A DNA stretch of 64,000 nt from Undibacterium parvum (GTDB lineage: Bacteria; Pseudomonadota; Gammaproteobacteria; Burkholderiales; Burkholderiaceae_D). The position numbers were made by a program, and so were the translations under genes. The stretch is taken from the NCBI RefSeq assembly GCF_003955735.1, contig NZ_CP034464.1:3286001-3350000 (forward strand). The letters are read 5' to 3'. Below, piece after piece: positions 35,975 to 45,263 of the stretch. The notes under the pieces are model-generated. The model searched no databases. It worked only from the letters and a program-made list of their open reading frames with translations, and was not told where the DNA came from. The stretch's first letter is position 1. Each line of letters starts with the position of its first letter.

Positions 35975-36545
35975 GTCGTCTAAGCGCTCTACGCAGTTTT
36001 TGAAGGCTGCGCAATGGCATAATCATGTTAATGCGGTGTGCGCCTCTGCGCCTATGCGCGATTGGCTGATTAATCGAGCCTCTTTGACGGCCAGGTTGGT
36101 GGCAGCTAGCCAGCAGTTTCGGGTGCAGCGCTTGCATCAACGGCAGGCTATTTGTCTGGCCGATGAATTTGCCGAGATCGCTTTGCATAGACCTCAGAAA
36201 GTGCTGGAGCGCGATGTGTTGTTACGCTGCGACGGTGACGCGATGGTGTATGCGCACACCGTGGTACCGCTTACGGCCAGCGCATCGCAATGGCCTTTGT
36301 TCGCGGCGCTCGGTGAAAAATCCCTGGGCAGCACTTTGTTTAAGGATCCCTTGGTAGAGCGCTGCGCCTTGAGTTACGCACGCTTGCGCTTTGACCATGC
36401 CTTAATGCGGCGGATTCATGCTTTGCAGTTGCTGGACGAGGATGTCGACAGCTTATTGGCGCGACGCTCAGTATTTCGGCGTAAGGGCGGCTGTTTATTG
36501 GTGACCGAAGTTTTTTTACCTGCAATTGAATTTTTGAATAAATAA
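35964..36545 (+). CDS. ubiC: Chorismate lyase
   Basis: A 193-residue UbiC-family enzyme that converts chorismate to 4-hydroxybenzoate and pyruvate, the first step of ubiquinone synthesis. Conserved features include MRDWLINRASLTARL near the N-terminus, REVLL-equivalent ERDVLLRCDG, the arginine-containing loop and ARRSVFRRKGGCLLVTEVFL at the C-terminus. ATG 35964 is preferred to the GTG just before it. It overlaps the esterase gene by 11 bases. A family-1 palindromic element follows the stop. Confidence 0.92.
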   Translation: MQTKSSKRSTQFLKAAQWHNHVNAVCASAPMRDWLINRASLTARLVAASQQFRVQRLHQRQAICLADEFAEIALHRPQKVLERDVLLRCDGDAMVYAHTVVPLTASASQWPLFAALGEKSLGSTLFKDPLVERCALSYARLRFDHALMRRIHALQLLDEDVDSLLARRSVFRRKGGCLLVTEVFLPAIEFLNK

Positions 36546-36546
36546 G

Positions 36547-36632
36547 ATACTAGGAGGGGGTATAGAGGTATGCCGTTGCTTTGCGCAAGTAATACGTGCG
36601 CAATTGGCTGGTGTTTTACTATACTCCCTCCA
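36547..36632. repeat. Dispersed palindromic element, family 1, copy C
   Basis: Ends ATACTAGGAGGGGGTATAG and ACTATACTCCCTCC are near reverse complements. Inside, TTGCGCAAGTAATACGTGCG carries the inverted TTGCGCA/TGCGCAA core that is shared with copy A. It lies between ubiC and the RNB nuclease gene and occupies most of that gap. Confidence 0.75.
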
Positions 36633-36713
36633 ATTTAAATAAATAGAGCGACGAATGAAAGGCATTATTTGCTTGCGTTCAGCTCTATCAATAAGACAGA
36701 AGAGAAGTGTGGA

Positions 36714-38807
36714 ATGAATTTATTTTTTGAAGAATCCGGTGATTTTAAGGCGGGTAGTGTGATGTCGCAGGCCGGCGAGGCTTACCAGGTAGAACTTGCC
36801 AGTGGCAAGCGTAGCAAGGTCAGGGTCAAGGATGTCTTGCTGCAATTTGCGACGCCCGATGCGGCCAGTTTGATGGAGCAAGCCAAATTGGTGGCAACTG
36901 AGATCGATCTGGAGTTTTTGTGGGAAGTCGCGGGTCAGGAAGAATTTGGTTTCGCTGAGCTCGGTGCCGAATATTTTGGCCACGCACCACAAGCGGTCGA
37001 GGCTGCCGGTTTAATCCTGGCGCTGCATACCGCACCCATCTATTTTTATAAAAAAGGCCGTGGTCGTTATAAGGCCGCGCCAGAGATTTCTTTGAAGGCG
37101 GCCTTAGCGGGCATAGAAAAGAAAAAGCAACAAGCCTTGATCCAGGCGTCGTATGTCGAGCATCTGAAGCAGCACCGTTTGCCTGAGCAATTGAAGGCGC
37201 TGGCTTTGCAATTGCTGTTTAAGCCAGACAAGAACAGCATAGAATATAAAGCCTGGGCCGAAGCCTGCGATGCCTTGCAAACTGCGCCCGCGCAGTTGAT
37301 GTTGGAGTGCGGCGGTCTCGCCAGCGCCAAAGATTTTCACTTATCCAAATTTTTATTTGAGAGCTTCCCTAAGGGACTGGCTTTTCCTGATGTGGCGATT
37401 CCTGCTTTGCCGGATAATTTGCCGGTGGCCGAGGTGCAAGCCTTCTCTATCGATGATGTCACCACCACCGAGATCGACGATGCTTTTTCTGTGGTGCGCT
37501 TAGCCGACAATCAGGTACGCATCGGTATTCATATCGCAGCGCCTACGCTAGGTATCAAGCGCGATGATGCGCTCGATCTGATGGCGCGCGCGCGCATGTC
37601 GACCGTGTACATGCCGGGCGACAAAATCACCATGTTGCCCGATGCGCTGGTCGAGACCTACACTTTGGGAGCTGGGCAAACCCGCCCCGCGCTGTCTTTG
37701 TATGTGACTTTGGATATGCAGGACTGGAGCGTGCTGTCCACCGAAACCAAGGTGGAAGCGGTGCCGATGGCGGCCAATCTTCGACACAATGATCTCGACA
37801 CGCTGGTGACGGAAGAGAACCTCGCCAATGACGCTGGTGAGTACCCACACAAAGCCGACATTGCCTTGATCTGGCAGTGGGCGCTGGTGCTGGAGCAAGG
37901 TCGCATGGCTAAGCGCGAAGGCTTTGGCCTGAAACCTGAGCAAACCAATCGGGTCGATTTTAATTTTTATGTGGATGACGATGTGGTCTCTATCGTTAGA
38001 CGCAAGCGCGGTGCACCTTTAGATAAAATGGTTGCAGAACTGATGATCTTCGCCAATAGCACCTGGGGCAAGTTCATGGCCGATCATGGCGTGCCGGGTA
38101 TTTATCGCGCGCAAGGCGGCGGCTCTGGTGGCTGGGCTGCCAAGATGCAGGTGCGCATGGTGACACATGCCGCGCCGCATCAGGGCTTAGGGGTCGATCA
38201 ATATGCCTGGAGCACCTCACCGCTGCGCCGTTACACCGATTTAGTCAATCAATGGCAAATCATCGCCTGCGTACAAAATGGTGTGACAGCACCCTTGGTG
38301 GCACCGTTTAAACCGAAAGATGCTGACCTGTTCGCCATCGTCTCGGCTTTTGAGGCGGCCTATTCAGCGTATTCCGACTTCCAAAATAATATGGAACGTT
38401 ATTGGTGCTTACGTTGGTTGCAGCAAGAAAACCAGCGCCAGGTGGAAGCCGTGGTGTTGAAGGATGAAGTTTTGCGCCTGGTAGAAATTCCTCTAATTAT
38501 TCGTTTAGCAGGCATGCCATCGGTGGCGCGCGGTGCTCAGGTCAAGCTCGATATCTTACGTTGGAATGAGCTCGATCTGAGTGTTGAAGCACGCTTATTA
38601 GAAATGCTCACGACCGTCACCGATGAGGGCATGGAGGAGGAAGCCGAGCAAGTTGATGGCGCTGAAACCAGCACCGACACACATGGCGAGGCGGCTGAAT
38701 TTGAAACTGACGCTGAAACTCAGGCGGAAACACTGGCCGAAGAGAGTGCGGAGGCTGATTCCGAGTCCGAGTCAGCCACTGGTCCTGACGATACCCTGAG
38801 CGCTTAG
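36714..38807 (+). CDS. RNB-domain ribonuclease (RNase II/R family)
   Basis: A 697-residue 3'-5' exoribonuclease. ATG 36714 follows AGAGAAG and gives a sensible N-terminus (NLFFEESGDFKAGSV); an upstream GTG/TTG at 36669 lies in the repeat-flanked leader. The RNB catalytic core shows SIDDVTTTEIDDAFSV, with acidic residues for the two metals, then GIHIAAPTLGI and STSPLRRYTDLVNQWQ with the conserved arginine. The C-terminus is a long acidic Glu/Asp/Ser tail of about 60 residues that is not part of the fold. Likely involved in mRNA or stable-RNA turnover. Confidence 0.9.
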   Translation: MNLFFEESGDFKAGSVMSQAGEAYQVELASGKRSKVRVKDVLLQFATPDAASLMEQAKLVATEIDLEFLWEVAGQEEFGFAELGAEYFGHAPQAVEAAGLILALHTAPIYFYKKGRGRYKAAPEISLKAALAGIEKKKQQALIQASYVEHLKQHRLPEQLKALALQLLFKPDKNSIEYKAWAEACDALQTAPAQLMLECGGLASAKDFHLSKFLFESFPKGLAFPDVAIPALPDNLPVAEVQAFSIDDVTTTEIDDAFSVVRLADNQVRIGIHIAAPTLGIKRDDALDLMARARMSTVYMPGDKITMLPDALVETYTLGAGQTRPALSLYVTLDMQDWSVLSTETKVEAVPMAANLRHNDLDTLVTEENLANDAGEYPHKADIALIWQWALVLEQGRMAKREGFGLKPEQTNRVDFNFYVDDDVVSIVRRKRGAPLDKMVAELMIFANSTWGKFMADHGVPGIYRAQGGGSGGWAAKMQVRMVTHAAPHQGLGVDQYAWSTSPLRRYTDLVNQWQIIACVQNGVTAPLVAPFKPKDADLFAIVSAFEAAYSAYSDFQNNMERYWCLRWLQQENQRQVEAVVLKDEVLRLVEIPLIIRLAGMPSVARGAQVKLDILRWNELDLSVEARLLEMLTTVTDEGMEEEAEQVDGAETSTDTHGEAAEFETDAETQAETLAEESAEADSESESATGPDDTLSA

Positions 38808-38845
38808 GCTAACGATTAATCTCTGTATTTTTGTGATAAAAATTT

Positions 38846-39742
38846 GTGAAATCGATTCTTGATAACCTGATACTGACTTCTGCTATTTTCATTTCCGTGG
38901 TGGTGCACGGTATGCTGTTGTTGATGCATTTTGTCGCGCCCAGACCGGCTGAGACTCCTGCCACCGATCCTGGTTTGGAAGTCATTTTAGTCAATGCCAA
39001 ACACGATAAAAAACCGATCAATGCGCAAGCGCTGGCGCAAGCCAATCTCGATGGCGGTGGCGCAAATGATAGTGGTCGGTCCAAATCGCCTTTGCCAGAC
39101 ATGAGTAAAACCGAAAATGGCGAACGCGTCATGGTGGCCAAGCGACAGATAGAAGAATTGGAAGAGAACCAGAAAAAATTGATGGATCAGGTTCGTAGTA
39201 AGACCAAGCTGTCGACGCAAAAGCCGAATGAAAAACTGACGCCAGAAGAAAATAAACTCTATAACACAGGAAAAGATACTCAGGACAGTACGCAGGCGCT
39301 AGCGCGTATGGCCGCCGAAATTTCTCAGACCATAGAAGACCAGAATAAACGTCCGCGCAAAACTTTCATTACTCCCAGCACTCAGGCAGTTGGCTACGCC
39401 ATGTATTACAAGGCCTTGCAAAAACGCGTAGAGGATATGGGAACCATGAATTTCCCGCAAAAAGATGGGCGTAAATTGTATGGCGAATTGATTATTTATA
39501 TCCCGATTTTCCAGGATGGCAGCATCTACGAAAGAGATGGCGGACCTAAGGTAGAGAAGTCTTCAGGTAATCCTGCGCTGGATGCCGCTGCCTTGCGCAT
39601 CGTAAGGCGCGCCGCTCCTTTTGGGAAATTCCCGCCGAATATGCGCTCAAAGGATAAAGATGATTTATGGGTAGTGATTACCCGTTTTAAATTTACCCGG
39701 GATGAACAACTGGAGACAGAATTGCGCGGAGGGGCAAAATGA
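38846..39742 (+). CDS. TonB-like energy transducer
   Basis: A 298-residue protein with GTG start at 38846. A single N-terminal membrane helix (LTSAIFISVVVHGMLLLMHF) has the His of TonB-type anchors. A charged, Lys/Gln-rich periplasmic helix follows, then a C-terminal TonB-like domain with YGELIIYIPIFQDGSIYE and NPALDAAALRIVRRAAPFG. It probably couples ExbBD energy to an outer-membrane transporter, though ExbB/ExbD are absent here. It overlaps aroE by 4 bases. Confidence 0.88.
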   Translation: MKSILDNLILTSAIFISVVVHGMLLLMHFVAPRPAETPATDPGLEVILVNAKHDKKPINAQALAQANLDGGGANDSGRSKSPLPDMSKTENGERVMVAKRQIEELEENQKKLMDQVRSKTKLSTQKPNEKLTPEENKLYNTGKDTQDSTQALARMAAEISQTIEDQNKRPRKTFITPSTQAVGYAMYYKALQKRVEDMGTMNFPQKDGRKLYGELIIYIPIFQDGSIYERDGGPKVEKSSGNPALDAAALRIVRRAAPFGKFPPNMRSKDKDDLWVVITRFKFTRDEQLETELRGGAK

Positions 39743-40587
39743 GTCATTTCTCTGCGCCGGATCAGTATGTGGTGATAGGTAATCCTATCGCCCACAGTAA
39801 ATCACCCAGCATCCACGCGCATTTCGCAGGCATTTGCGCGCAGCATATGGAATATGCGCGGCTACTGGCCCCGCTGGATGGTTTTGCTGCTAGCGTTGCG
39901 GCATTTCGGCAGGCGGGCGGCAAAGGCGCGAACGTGACTGTGCCTTTCAAGTTGGAGGCGTATGCTTTGGCGACACAACTGTCGCCACGTGCGCAACTGG
40001 CCGGTGCCGTGAATACCCTCAGCTTTAATGGAGATCAAATTTTTGGTGATAACACCGACGGCGTCGGTTTGGTCAATGATATTGTGCGCAATGCTGGCAT
40101 TGCATTGAAAAATAAGCGCATCTTATTATTAGGTGCGGGCGGCGCGGCGCGTGGGGTTTTGCTGCCACTATTGTCTGAGCAGCCTGCTGAGTTTGTGATC
40201 GCCAATCGCACTCTGAGTAAGGCAGAAGAATTAATAGTATTAGCGCAGCAGCATGGCAACGGCACTGTCAAATTGCAGTCCTGTGTATGGGCTGCCTTGC
40301 AAGGCAGGTTTGATCTGATTATTAATGCGACTTCCGCCAGTCTCAGTGATGAGGTGCCGCCGATTTCAGCCACTTTGTTTGACAGTAATACCTTAGCCTA
40401 CGACATGATGTATGGCGCGCAGATGACGGCGTTTTTGCGCTTTGCGCAAACTCAGGGCGCGCAATTGCGTGATGGTTTGGGGATGCTGGTAGAGCAGGCG
40501 GCTGAATCTTTTTATATCTGGCGTGGCGTGCGCCCAGAAACGGCAGCACTGATGCTGGAGTTGCGCCGGGCTTTGGAGTCGCAATGA
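39739..40587 (+). CDS. aroE: Shikimate dehydrogenase
   Basis: A 282-residue NADPH-dependent enzyme reducing 3-dehydroshikimate to shikimate. Substrate-binding motif VIGNPIAHSKSPSIHAHF with the catalytic Lys region GGKGANVTVPFK, NADP-binding LLGAGGAARGVLLPL and NRTLSKAEEL are visible. It overlaps both neighbours (TonB-like and mtgA), so translation is coupled. Confidence 0.97.
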   Translation: MSHFSAPDQYVVIGNPIAHSKSPSIHAHFAGICAQHMEYARLLAPLDGFAASVAAFRQAGGKGANVTVPFKLEAYALATQLSPRAQLAGAVNTLSFNGDQIFGDNTDGVGLVNDIVRNAGIALKNKRILLLGAGGAARGVLLPLLSEQPAEFVIANRTLSKAEELIVLAQQHGNGTVKLQSCVWAALQGRFDLIINATSASLSDEVPPISATLFDSNTLAYDMMYGAQMTAFLRFAQTQGAQLRDGLGMLVEQAAESFYIWRGVRPETAALMLELRRALESQ

Positions 40588-41270
40588 AAAAATTACTTCT
40601 ATGGTTGATCTTGCTGCCGCTAGGATTATTTTTTCTATTGCAGATCTATTTTTTCTTGCAAATTTGCTGGTGGATTAATTTCAACCCGAGTTCCACCAGT
40701 TTCATGCGCCAGCAATTATCCGTCTTGCAGGAAAAAAATCCTGATGCAAAATTGCAGCATAAATGGGTACCGTACGCCCGTATCTCGGTCAATTTGAAGC
40801 GCGCCGTAATCAGTTCCGAAGACGATGGGTTTTCTGAGCATGACGGTGTCGATTGGGATGCGATGCAAAAGGCTTACGAAAAAAATCAAAAAAAGGGCAA
40901 GCTCAAATACGGCGGCTCGACCATCACTCAGCAGTTGGCTAAAAATCTTTTTCTATCCGGTGAACGCAGTTATTTGCGTAAGGGTCAGGAGTTGATCATT
41001 ACCTATATGCTGGAATTGTGTATGAGTAAGGAGCGCATACTCGAGATCTATTTAAATGTGGTGGAGTGGGGTGTCGGGGTGTTTGGCGCCGAGGCAGCCT
41101 CACAACATTATTACAAAATTAGTGCGGCAGCACTGGGGCCAGCGCAAGCGGCCAGACTTGCCGTTATGCTGCCAAAGCCGCGGTTTTTTGATACACATAC
41201 CGGCTCGGTTTACTTACAAAAACGCAGTGAATTAATCTTAAAGCGTATGAATTCCGCGGAGTTGCCATGA
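40584..41270 (+). CDS. mtgA: Monofunctional peptidoglycan glycosyltransferase
   Basis: A 228-residue GT51 enzyme that polymerises lipid II into glycan strands. An N-terminal membrane anchor (LLLWLILLPLGLFFLLQIYF) is followed by catalytic SSEDDGFSEHDGVDWDAM and GGSTITQQLAKNLFLS, then KERILEIYLNVVEWG, all standard GT51 motifs. It has no transpeptidase domain. Overlaps aroE and the next gene by 4 bases each. Confidence 0.96.
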   Translation: MKKLLLWLILLPLGLFFLLQIYFFLQICWWINFNPSSTSFMRQQLSVLQEKNPDAKLQHKWVPYARISVNLKRAVISSEDDGFSEHDGVDWDAMQKAYEKNQKKGKLKYGGSTITQQLAKNLFLSGERSYLRKGQELIITYMLELCMSKERILEIYLNVVEWGVGVFGAEAASQHYYKISAAALGPAQAARLAVMLPKPRFFDTHTGSVYLQKRSELILKRMNSAELP

Positions 41271-41737
41271 TTTTTCAAAGTCAAAAAGGTGCGATTAGCT
41301 TGTTCATGACGGCGCTACTGATGATGTTAATCACGGTGATGGCGATGCTGTTTCTCTACATGGCTAGGTATGGGCATTTGCCATTTCCCGAGTTGCGGGC
41401 ACGCTGGGGCCATTCTGCCGACGTGATTTCGAATGAATTAAAAAGTGTCAGTGGGCTTAAGGCTGCGGCGACTGCGACCGCGACCAATAAAGCGCTCTCT
41501 AAATCGGCGGACCTACAGTCCACGGTGACGATAGAGAGCGGTGTCCAGCGTTGCACTATTCACGGCAAAGTGGTCTATTCGGATACTGAGTGCTTGAGTA
41601 ATAATGCAACGACGCGCACCATCAAACTGCATGATAATCGCGCAGATGCACCCAAACCAGTGACCAAGCCGAACGAAGATAAAGATGCTTCCGAGGTCGA
41701 CTTAAAAATGAAAATGATCGATAAATTGAGTAAGTAG
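41267..41737 (+). CDS. Membrane-anchored DUF4124-like protein
   Basis: A 156-residue protein with one N-terminal membrane helix (FMTALLMMLITVMAMLFLYM) and a C-terminal segment GVQRCTIHGKVVYSDTEC, which matches the Cys-x(n)-G-x-VxYSD-x-x-C pattern of DUF4124 proteins. The remainder is Ala/Thr/Lys-rich. Function unknown. Start codon overlaps the mtgA stop, indicating the same operon. Confidence 0.8.
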   Translation: MIFQSQKGAISLFMTALLMMLITVMAMLFLYMARYGHLPFPELRARWGHSADVISNELKSVSGLKAAATATATNKALSKSADLQSTVTIESGVQRCTIHGKVVYSDTECLSNNATTRTIKLHDNRADAPKPVTKPNEDKDASEVDLKMKMIDKLSK

Positions 41738-41821
41738 CCAACAGCGTTGATTACTTTCGCGCTTTGGTTTAACTTGTTCTATATCCTCATTTTCACACTT
41801 TGCTTTTTTTAGAGGTCAAGC

Positions 41822-42790
41822 ATGATTAATGTTTTTGTCTTGCATAACGGGCGCTTGAGCCAGATTAATGTTGAAAATCGGGAAGACCTGGAAAATACTT
41901 TGCCGATTTGGGTCGATCTCACCGACCCGAACGAGGATGAGCGCGAATGGGTAAAAAGTATCTATGGCGTGACCTTGCCGGGCGAGGATGAGGTCAAGGA
42001 TATTGAAGCATCAGCCCGTTATTACGAAGCCGATAGCGGAGATCTGCATTTACGCACAGATTTTTTAATTGATGATGACGATCAGCCAGCCAGTACTGTG
42101 ACGGTGGCTTTTATTCTGGCACGCGATATTTTATTTTCCGTGCATGCGGTCGATCTTCCGGTGTTTCGTCTGGTGCGTATGCGGGCGCGTTCACGACCAG
42201 GCTCTATTGCAGATTACAAAGATGTCTTGATGGACTTGTATGCGACCGATGCCGAATATTCGGCCGATGCACTAGAAGGTATTTATCAAAATCTGGAAGA
42301 CGTCAGTCGCGCGGTTCTACAAAAAAACTTTTCAGATCAGGATGCCGCACTGGCCTTGAACGCGATTGCGCAAGAAGAAGATTTGAACGGGAGAATCCGC
42401 CGCAATATGATGGATACTCGGCGCGCTGTCAGCTTCTTGATGCGCGGGCGTTTATTAAATTCTGAGCAGTTTGAGGAAGCTAGACAAATTTTACGCGATA
42501 TAGAATCACTGGATGGACATACCTCATTTTTGTTCGATAAGATCAACTTCTTAATGGATGCCACCGTCGGTTTTATTAATATTAACCAGAATAAGATCAT
42601 TAAAATATTCTCGGTCGCTTCGGTGGCTTTTCTCCCTCCTACCTTAATCGCCAGTATTTATGGGATGAATTTCCACGGCTGGTTCCCCGAATTGGATTGG
42701 ACATTTGGCTATCCCTTTGCGCTTGCCTTAATGCTGGCTTCCGCGATTACTCCGTTTTGGTATTTCAGGCAACGTGGTTGGCTGAAATAA
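41822..42790 (+). CDS. corA: CorA-family magnesium/cobalt transporter
   Basis: A 322-residue CorA. A large N-terminal cytoplasmic domain rich in acidic residues precedes two C-terminal membrane helices. The selectivity motif YGMNF at the end of TM1 is intact, and the cytoplasmic end KIFSVASVAFLPPTLIASIYG is canonical. Mediates Mg2+ (and Co2+/Ni2+) influx through a pentameric channel. Confidence 0.96.
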   Translation: MINVFVLHNGRLSQINVENREDLENTLPIWVDLTDPNEDEREWVKSIYGVTLPGEDEVKDIEASARYYEADSGDLHLRTDFLIDDDDQPASTVTVAFILARDILFSVHAVDLPVFRLVRMRARSRPGSIADYKDVLMDLYATDAEYSADALEGIYQNLEDVSRAVLQKNFSDQDAALALNAIAQEEDLNGRIRRNMMDTRRAVSFLMRGRLLNSEQFEEARQILRDIESLDGHTSFLFDKINFLMDATVGFININQNKIIKIFSVASVAFLPPTLIASIYGMNFHGWFPELDWTFGYPFALALMLASAITPFWYFRQRGWLK

Positions 42791-43058
42791 ATTTCAGTGT
42801 CGAATCTGTATCCAATTTACGAATGCGAGAGTTTGCTGTACAAGCCTGAACTGCGCAACTCTCTCATAAAAATGTCAACGATTGTTATCAGAAGCTTAAA
42901 AATACTAGGCTTAGCCTTTAAGCTAAACTTTCGCTATTGCAATATTGTTATTCATCGAAGATAATTCTTTGGTAAATTTGCTCTAGGATGAAATTGTGGT
43001 AGTGGCTCAAGTCCTTGATGTATTCCAAGGCTTTAGAAATAGATAAGGTGCGATACGC
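42791..43058. other. Intergenic region upstream of the Lap-type secretion operon
   Basis: 268 bases, AT-rich, with no supported gene. An imperfect inverted repeat GCGAGAGTT ... AACTCTCTC (about 42822-42864) may be the corA terminator but has no T run. The lap promoter presumably lies in 42870-43050. I cannot assign boxes with confidence. Confidence 0.4.
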
Positions 43059-45263
43059 ATGACACAAATGGAAACGCCTTTAGATCCGGCCCCAGTGAAT
43101 GCCCGCAATACCGCGGGCTTTGGCACCGGAATTCGTGAGGATTTATTGCATCGCGATCCTTTGCTCGATTGTCTGGTCGAGTTGACCCGCATCCACGGTA
43201 GACCGAGCACCCGCGCCGCTTTGTCTGCTGGGCTTCCTTTGCTAGCTGAGGGATTGACTCCTTCATTGTTTGCCAGAGCTGCTGCGCATGCCGGTTTTTC
43301 CGCCAAGGTGGTCAGACGTGATCTAAATAAAATCGATACGGCACTTTTTCCCGTTATTCTTTTGTTAAAGGATAATGAGGCTTGCTTATTGCAAAAGTGG
43401 TCTGAAGATGGTTTGAGTGCGCAATTGTTATTGCCTGATTCTGGGCAAGGCGCTGTCAGCATGGGGCATGATGAGCTCAAGGCGCGCTATTCTGGCGTTG
43501 CAATTTTTTCCCGTCCGCATTTTCGTTTTGATCAGCGTACCCCGCCTTTGGTAGTGGTGCCGCAGCGGCATTGGTTTTGGGGCGCGATCCTCGAACAAAA
43601 ACCTATATTTAAAGACATATTGGCGGCGGCCTTGCTGATTAACTTGTTCGCACTCGCCATGCCTTTGTTCACCATGAACGTGTATGACAGAGTGGTTCCC
43701 AATTTTGCAGTTGAAACGCTGTGGGTGTTTGCCTTTGGTATTAGCCTTGTGCTGATACTCGAATATGTGGTGCGCTTATTGCGCGGGCATTTCATCAGTT
43801 TGGTGAGCAATCGCATCGACCTAAAATTATCAGCACTGATCATGGAGCGCGTATTGGGCATGCGTATGTCGCAAAGACCCGCCTCGGTTGGTGCTTTCGC
43901 CTCAAATTTACGCTCGTTTGAAACAGTCAGAGATTTCATTGCATCGGCTACCGTGACCGCGCTGATTGATCTACCGTTCGCCATTCTATTCCTATTTGCC
44001 TTGATCTGGATCGCCTGGCCTTTGGCTCTATTGCCTATGCTTGGTATCATTATCGTGGTCATTTATAGCTATATGGTGCAGCACAAGATGCGTGAATTGT
44101 CGGAGACGACTTTCCGTGCCGCCGCCTTGCGTAATTCGACTTTAGTCGAAAGCCTGACCACCTTGGAAACGATCAAGGCGCATGGCGCGGAAAGCCAGAT
44201 GCAAGCGAAGTGGGAAAAAACCACGGCATTTTTGGCGCGCGTCAATTCCGACCTTAAGCTGCTCTCCGCCTCCAGCATCAATGGTGCGGCCGCAATACAG
44301 CAATTGGTGAACGTGGCAGTGGTAATCGCCGGTGTCTATCTGATCCATGAAAAAATGATGACTATGGGGGGCTTGATTGCAGCGACCATGTTGGCGGGAC
44401 GTGCTATGTCGCCAGTCGGACAGGTGGTCGGATTACTGTTGCAGTATGAGGGCGCCAAGAATTCTCTGGCATCGCTGGAGAAAATCATGGCGACACCCTC
44501 AGAGCGCAGTGATGAGAGCGCGTTTGTGCACAGACCTGAAATTCTCGGACAGATAGAATTTAAAAACGTGCATTTCAGTTATCCTGGCCGTAGCGAAGAG
44601 GCACTACGCGGCGTCAGTTTTAAGATCGCGCCAGGCGAACGTGTCGTGATCATAGGCCGGGTAGGCTCAGGCAAGTCGACTATGGAAAAACTGATACTCG
44701 GTTTGTACGCACCGACTAAGGGGGCTGTGTTACTCGATGACGTAGATCTGCGCCAATTGGATCCTGCCGACTTGCGCCGTAGTTTAGGCTATGTTGAGCA
44801 AGATTCTATGTTGTTCTATGGCAGTCTGCGTGAAAACATCACCATCCGCGCTCCGTATGCGGATGATAGGGCCGTGGTCGCTGCGGCAGAGCTGGCGGGG
44901 CTGACCGAGTTTGTGAATAGCCACCCGGAAGGTTTTGATATGCTCATTAGTGAGCGTGGTGAAAATGTCTCTGGCGGACAGCGTCAAAGTATAGCGATAG
45001 CGCGTGCCGCATTATTGGATCCGCCTGTGCTCTTGTTAGATGAACCTACTAGCGCGATGGATTACCCATCCGAGGCGCAGTTCAAAGAGCGTATCGGCAA
45101 ATACGCAATGCATAAAACCATGATCATCGTCACTCATAGGCCTAGCCTGATGGATTTGGCAAGTCGTATTATCGTGGTCGATCACGGCATGATAGTAGCG
45201 GATGGACCTAAGGATAAAGTCATGGCGGCCTTGCAATCTGGTCAGATTGGGAGGGCTAAATAA
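43059..45263 (+). CDS. lapB: Type I secretion ATPase/permease (LapB-like)
   Basis: A 734-residue ABC exporter. The N-terminal ~130 residues resemble a C39 peptidase-like domain without its catalytic cysteine (LLDCLVELTRIHG then GFSAKVVRRDL), a CLD typical of RTX exporters. Six membrane helices follow, then the nucleotide-binding domain: Walker A GRVGSGKST, signature VSGGQRQSIAIARAA, Walker B VLLLDEPTSAMD. It overlaps the adaptor gene (TAATGG). With LapC and an outer-membrane TolC-like protein it should secrete the giant adhesin encoded downstream. Confidence 0.95.
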   Translation: MTQMETPLDPAPVNARNTAGFGTGIREDLLHRDPLLDCLVELTRIHGRPSTRAALSAGLPLLAEGLTPSLFARAAAHAGFSAKVVRRDLNKIDTALFPVILLLKDNEACLLQKWSEDGLSAQLLLPDSGQGAVSMGHDELKARYSGVAIFSRPHFRFDQRTPPLVVVPQRHWFWGAILEQKPIFKDILAAALLINLFALAMPLFTMNVYDRVVPNFAVETLWVFAFGISLVLILEYVVRLLRGHFISLVSNRIDLKLSALIMERVLGMRMSQRPASVGAFASNLRSFETVRDFIASATVTALIDLPFAILFLFALIWIAWPLALLPMLGIIIVVIYSYMVQHKMRELSETTFRAAALRNSTLVESLTTLETIKAHGAESQMQAKWEKTTAFLARVNSDLKLLSASSINGAAAIQQLVNVAVVIAGVYLIHEKMMTMGGLIAATMLAGRAMSPVGQVVGLLLQYEGAKNSLASLEKIMATPSERSDESAFVHRPEILGQIEFKNVHFSYPGRSEEALRGVSFKIAPGERVVIIGRVGSGKSTMEKLILGLYAPTKGAVLLDDVDLRQLDPADLRRSLGYVEQDSMLFYGSLRENITIRAPYADDRAVVAAAELAGLTEFVNSHPEGFDMLISERGENVSGGQRQSIAIARAALLDPPVLLLDEPTSAMDYPSEAQFKERIGKYAMHKTMIIVTHRPSLMDLASRIIVVDHGMIVADGPKDKVMAALQSGQIGRAK

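Noticed and set aside
39841..39863. GCATATGGAATATGCGCGG in aroE as a family-2 repeat
   Set aside because: It is inside a conserved coding region, has only a short match and lacks the second arm.
42822..42864. corA terminator hairpin GCGAGAGTT/AACTCTCTC
   Set aside because: Long loop and no T run, so I do not annotate it as a terminator.
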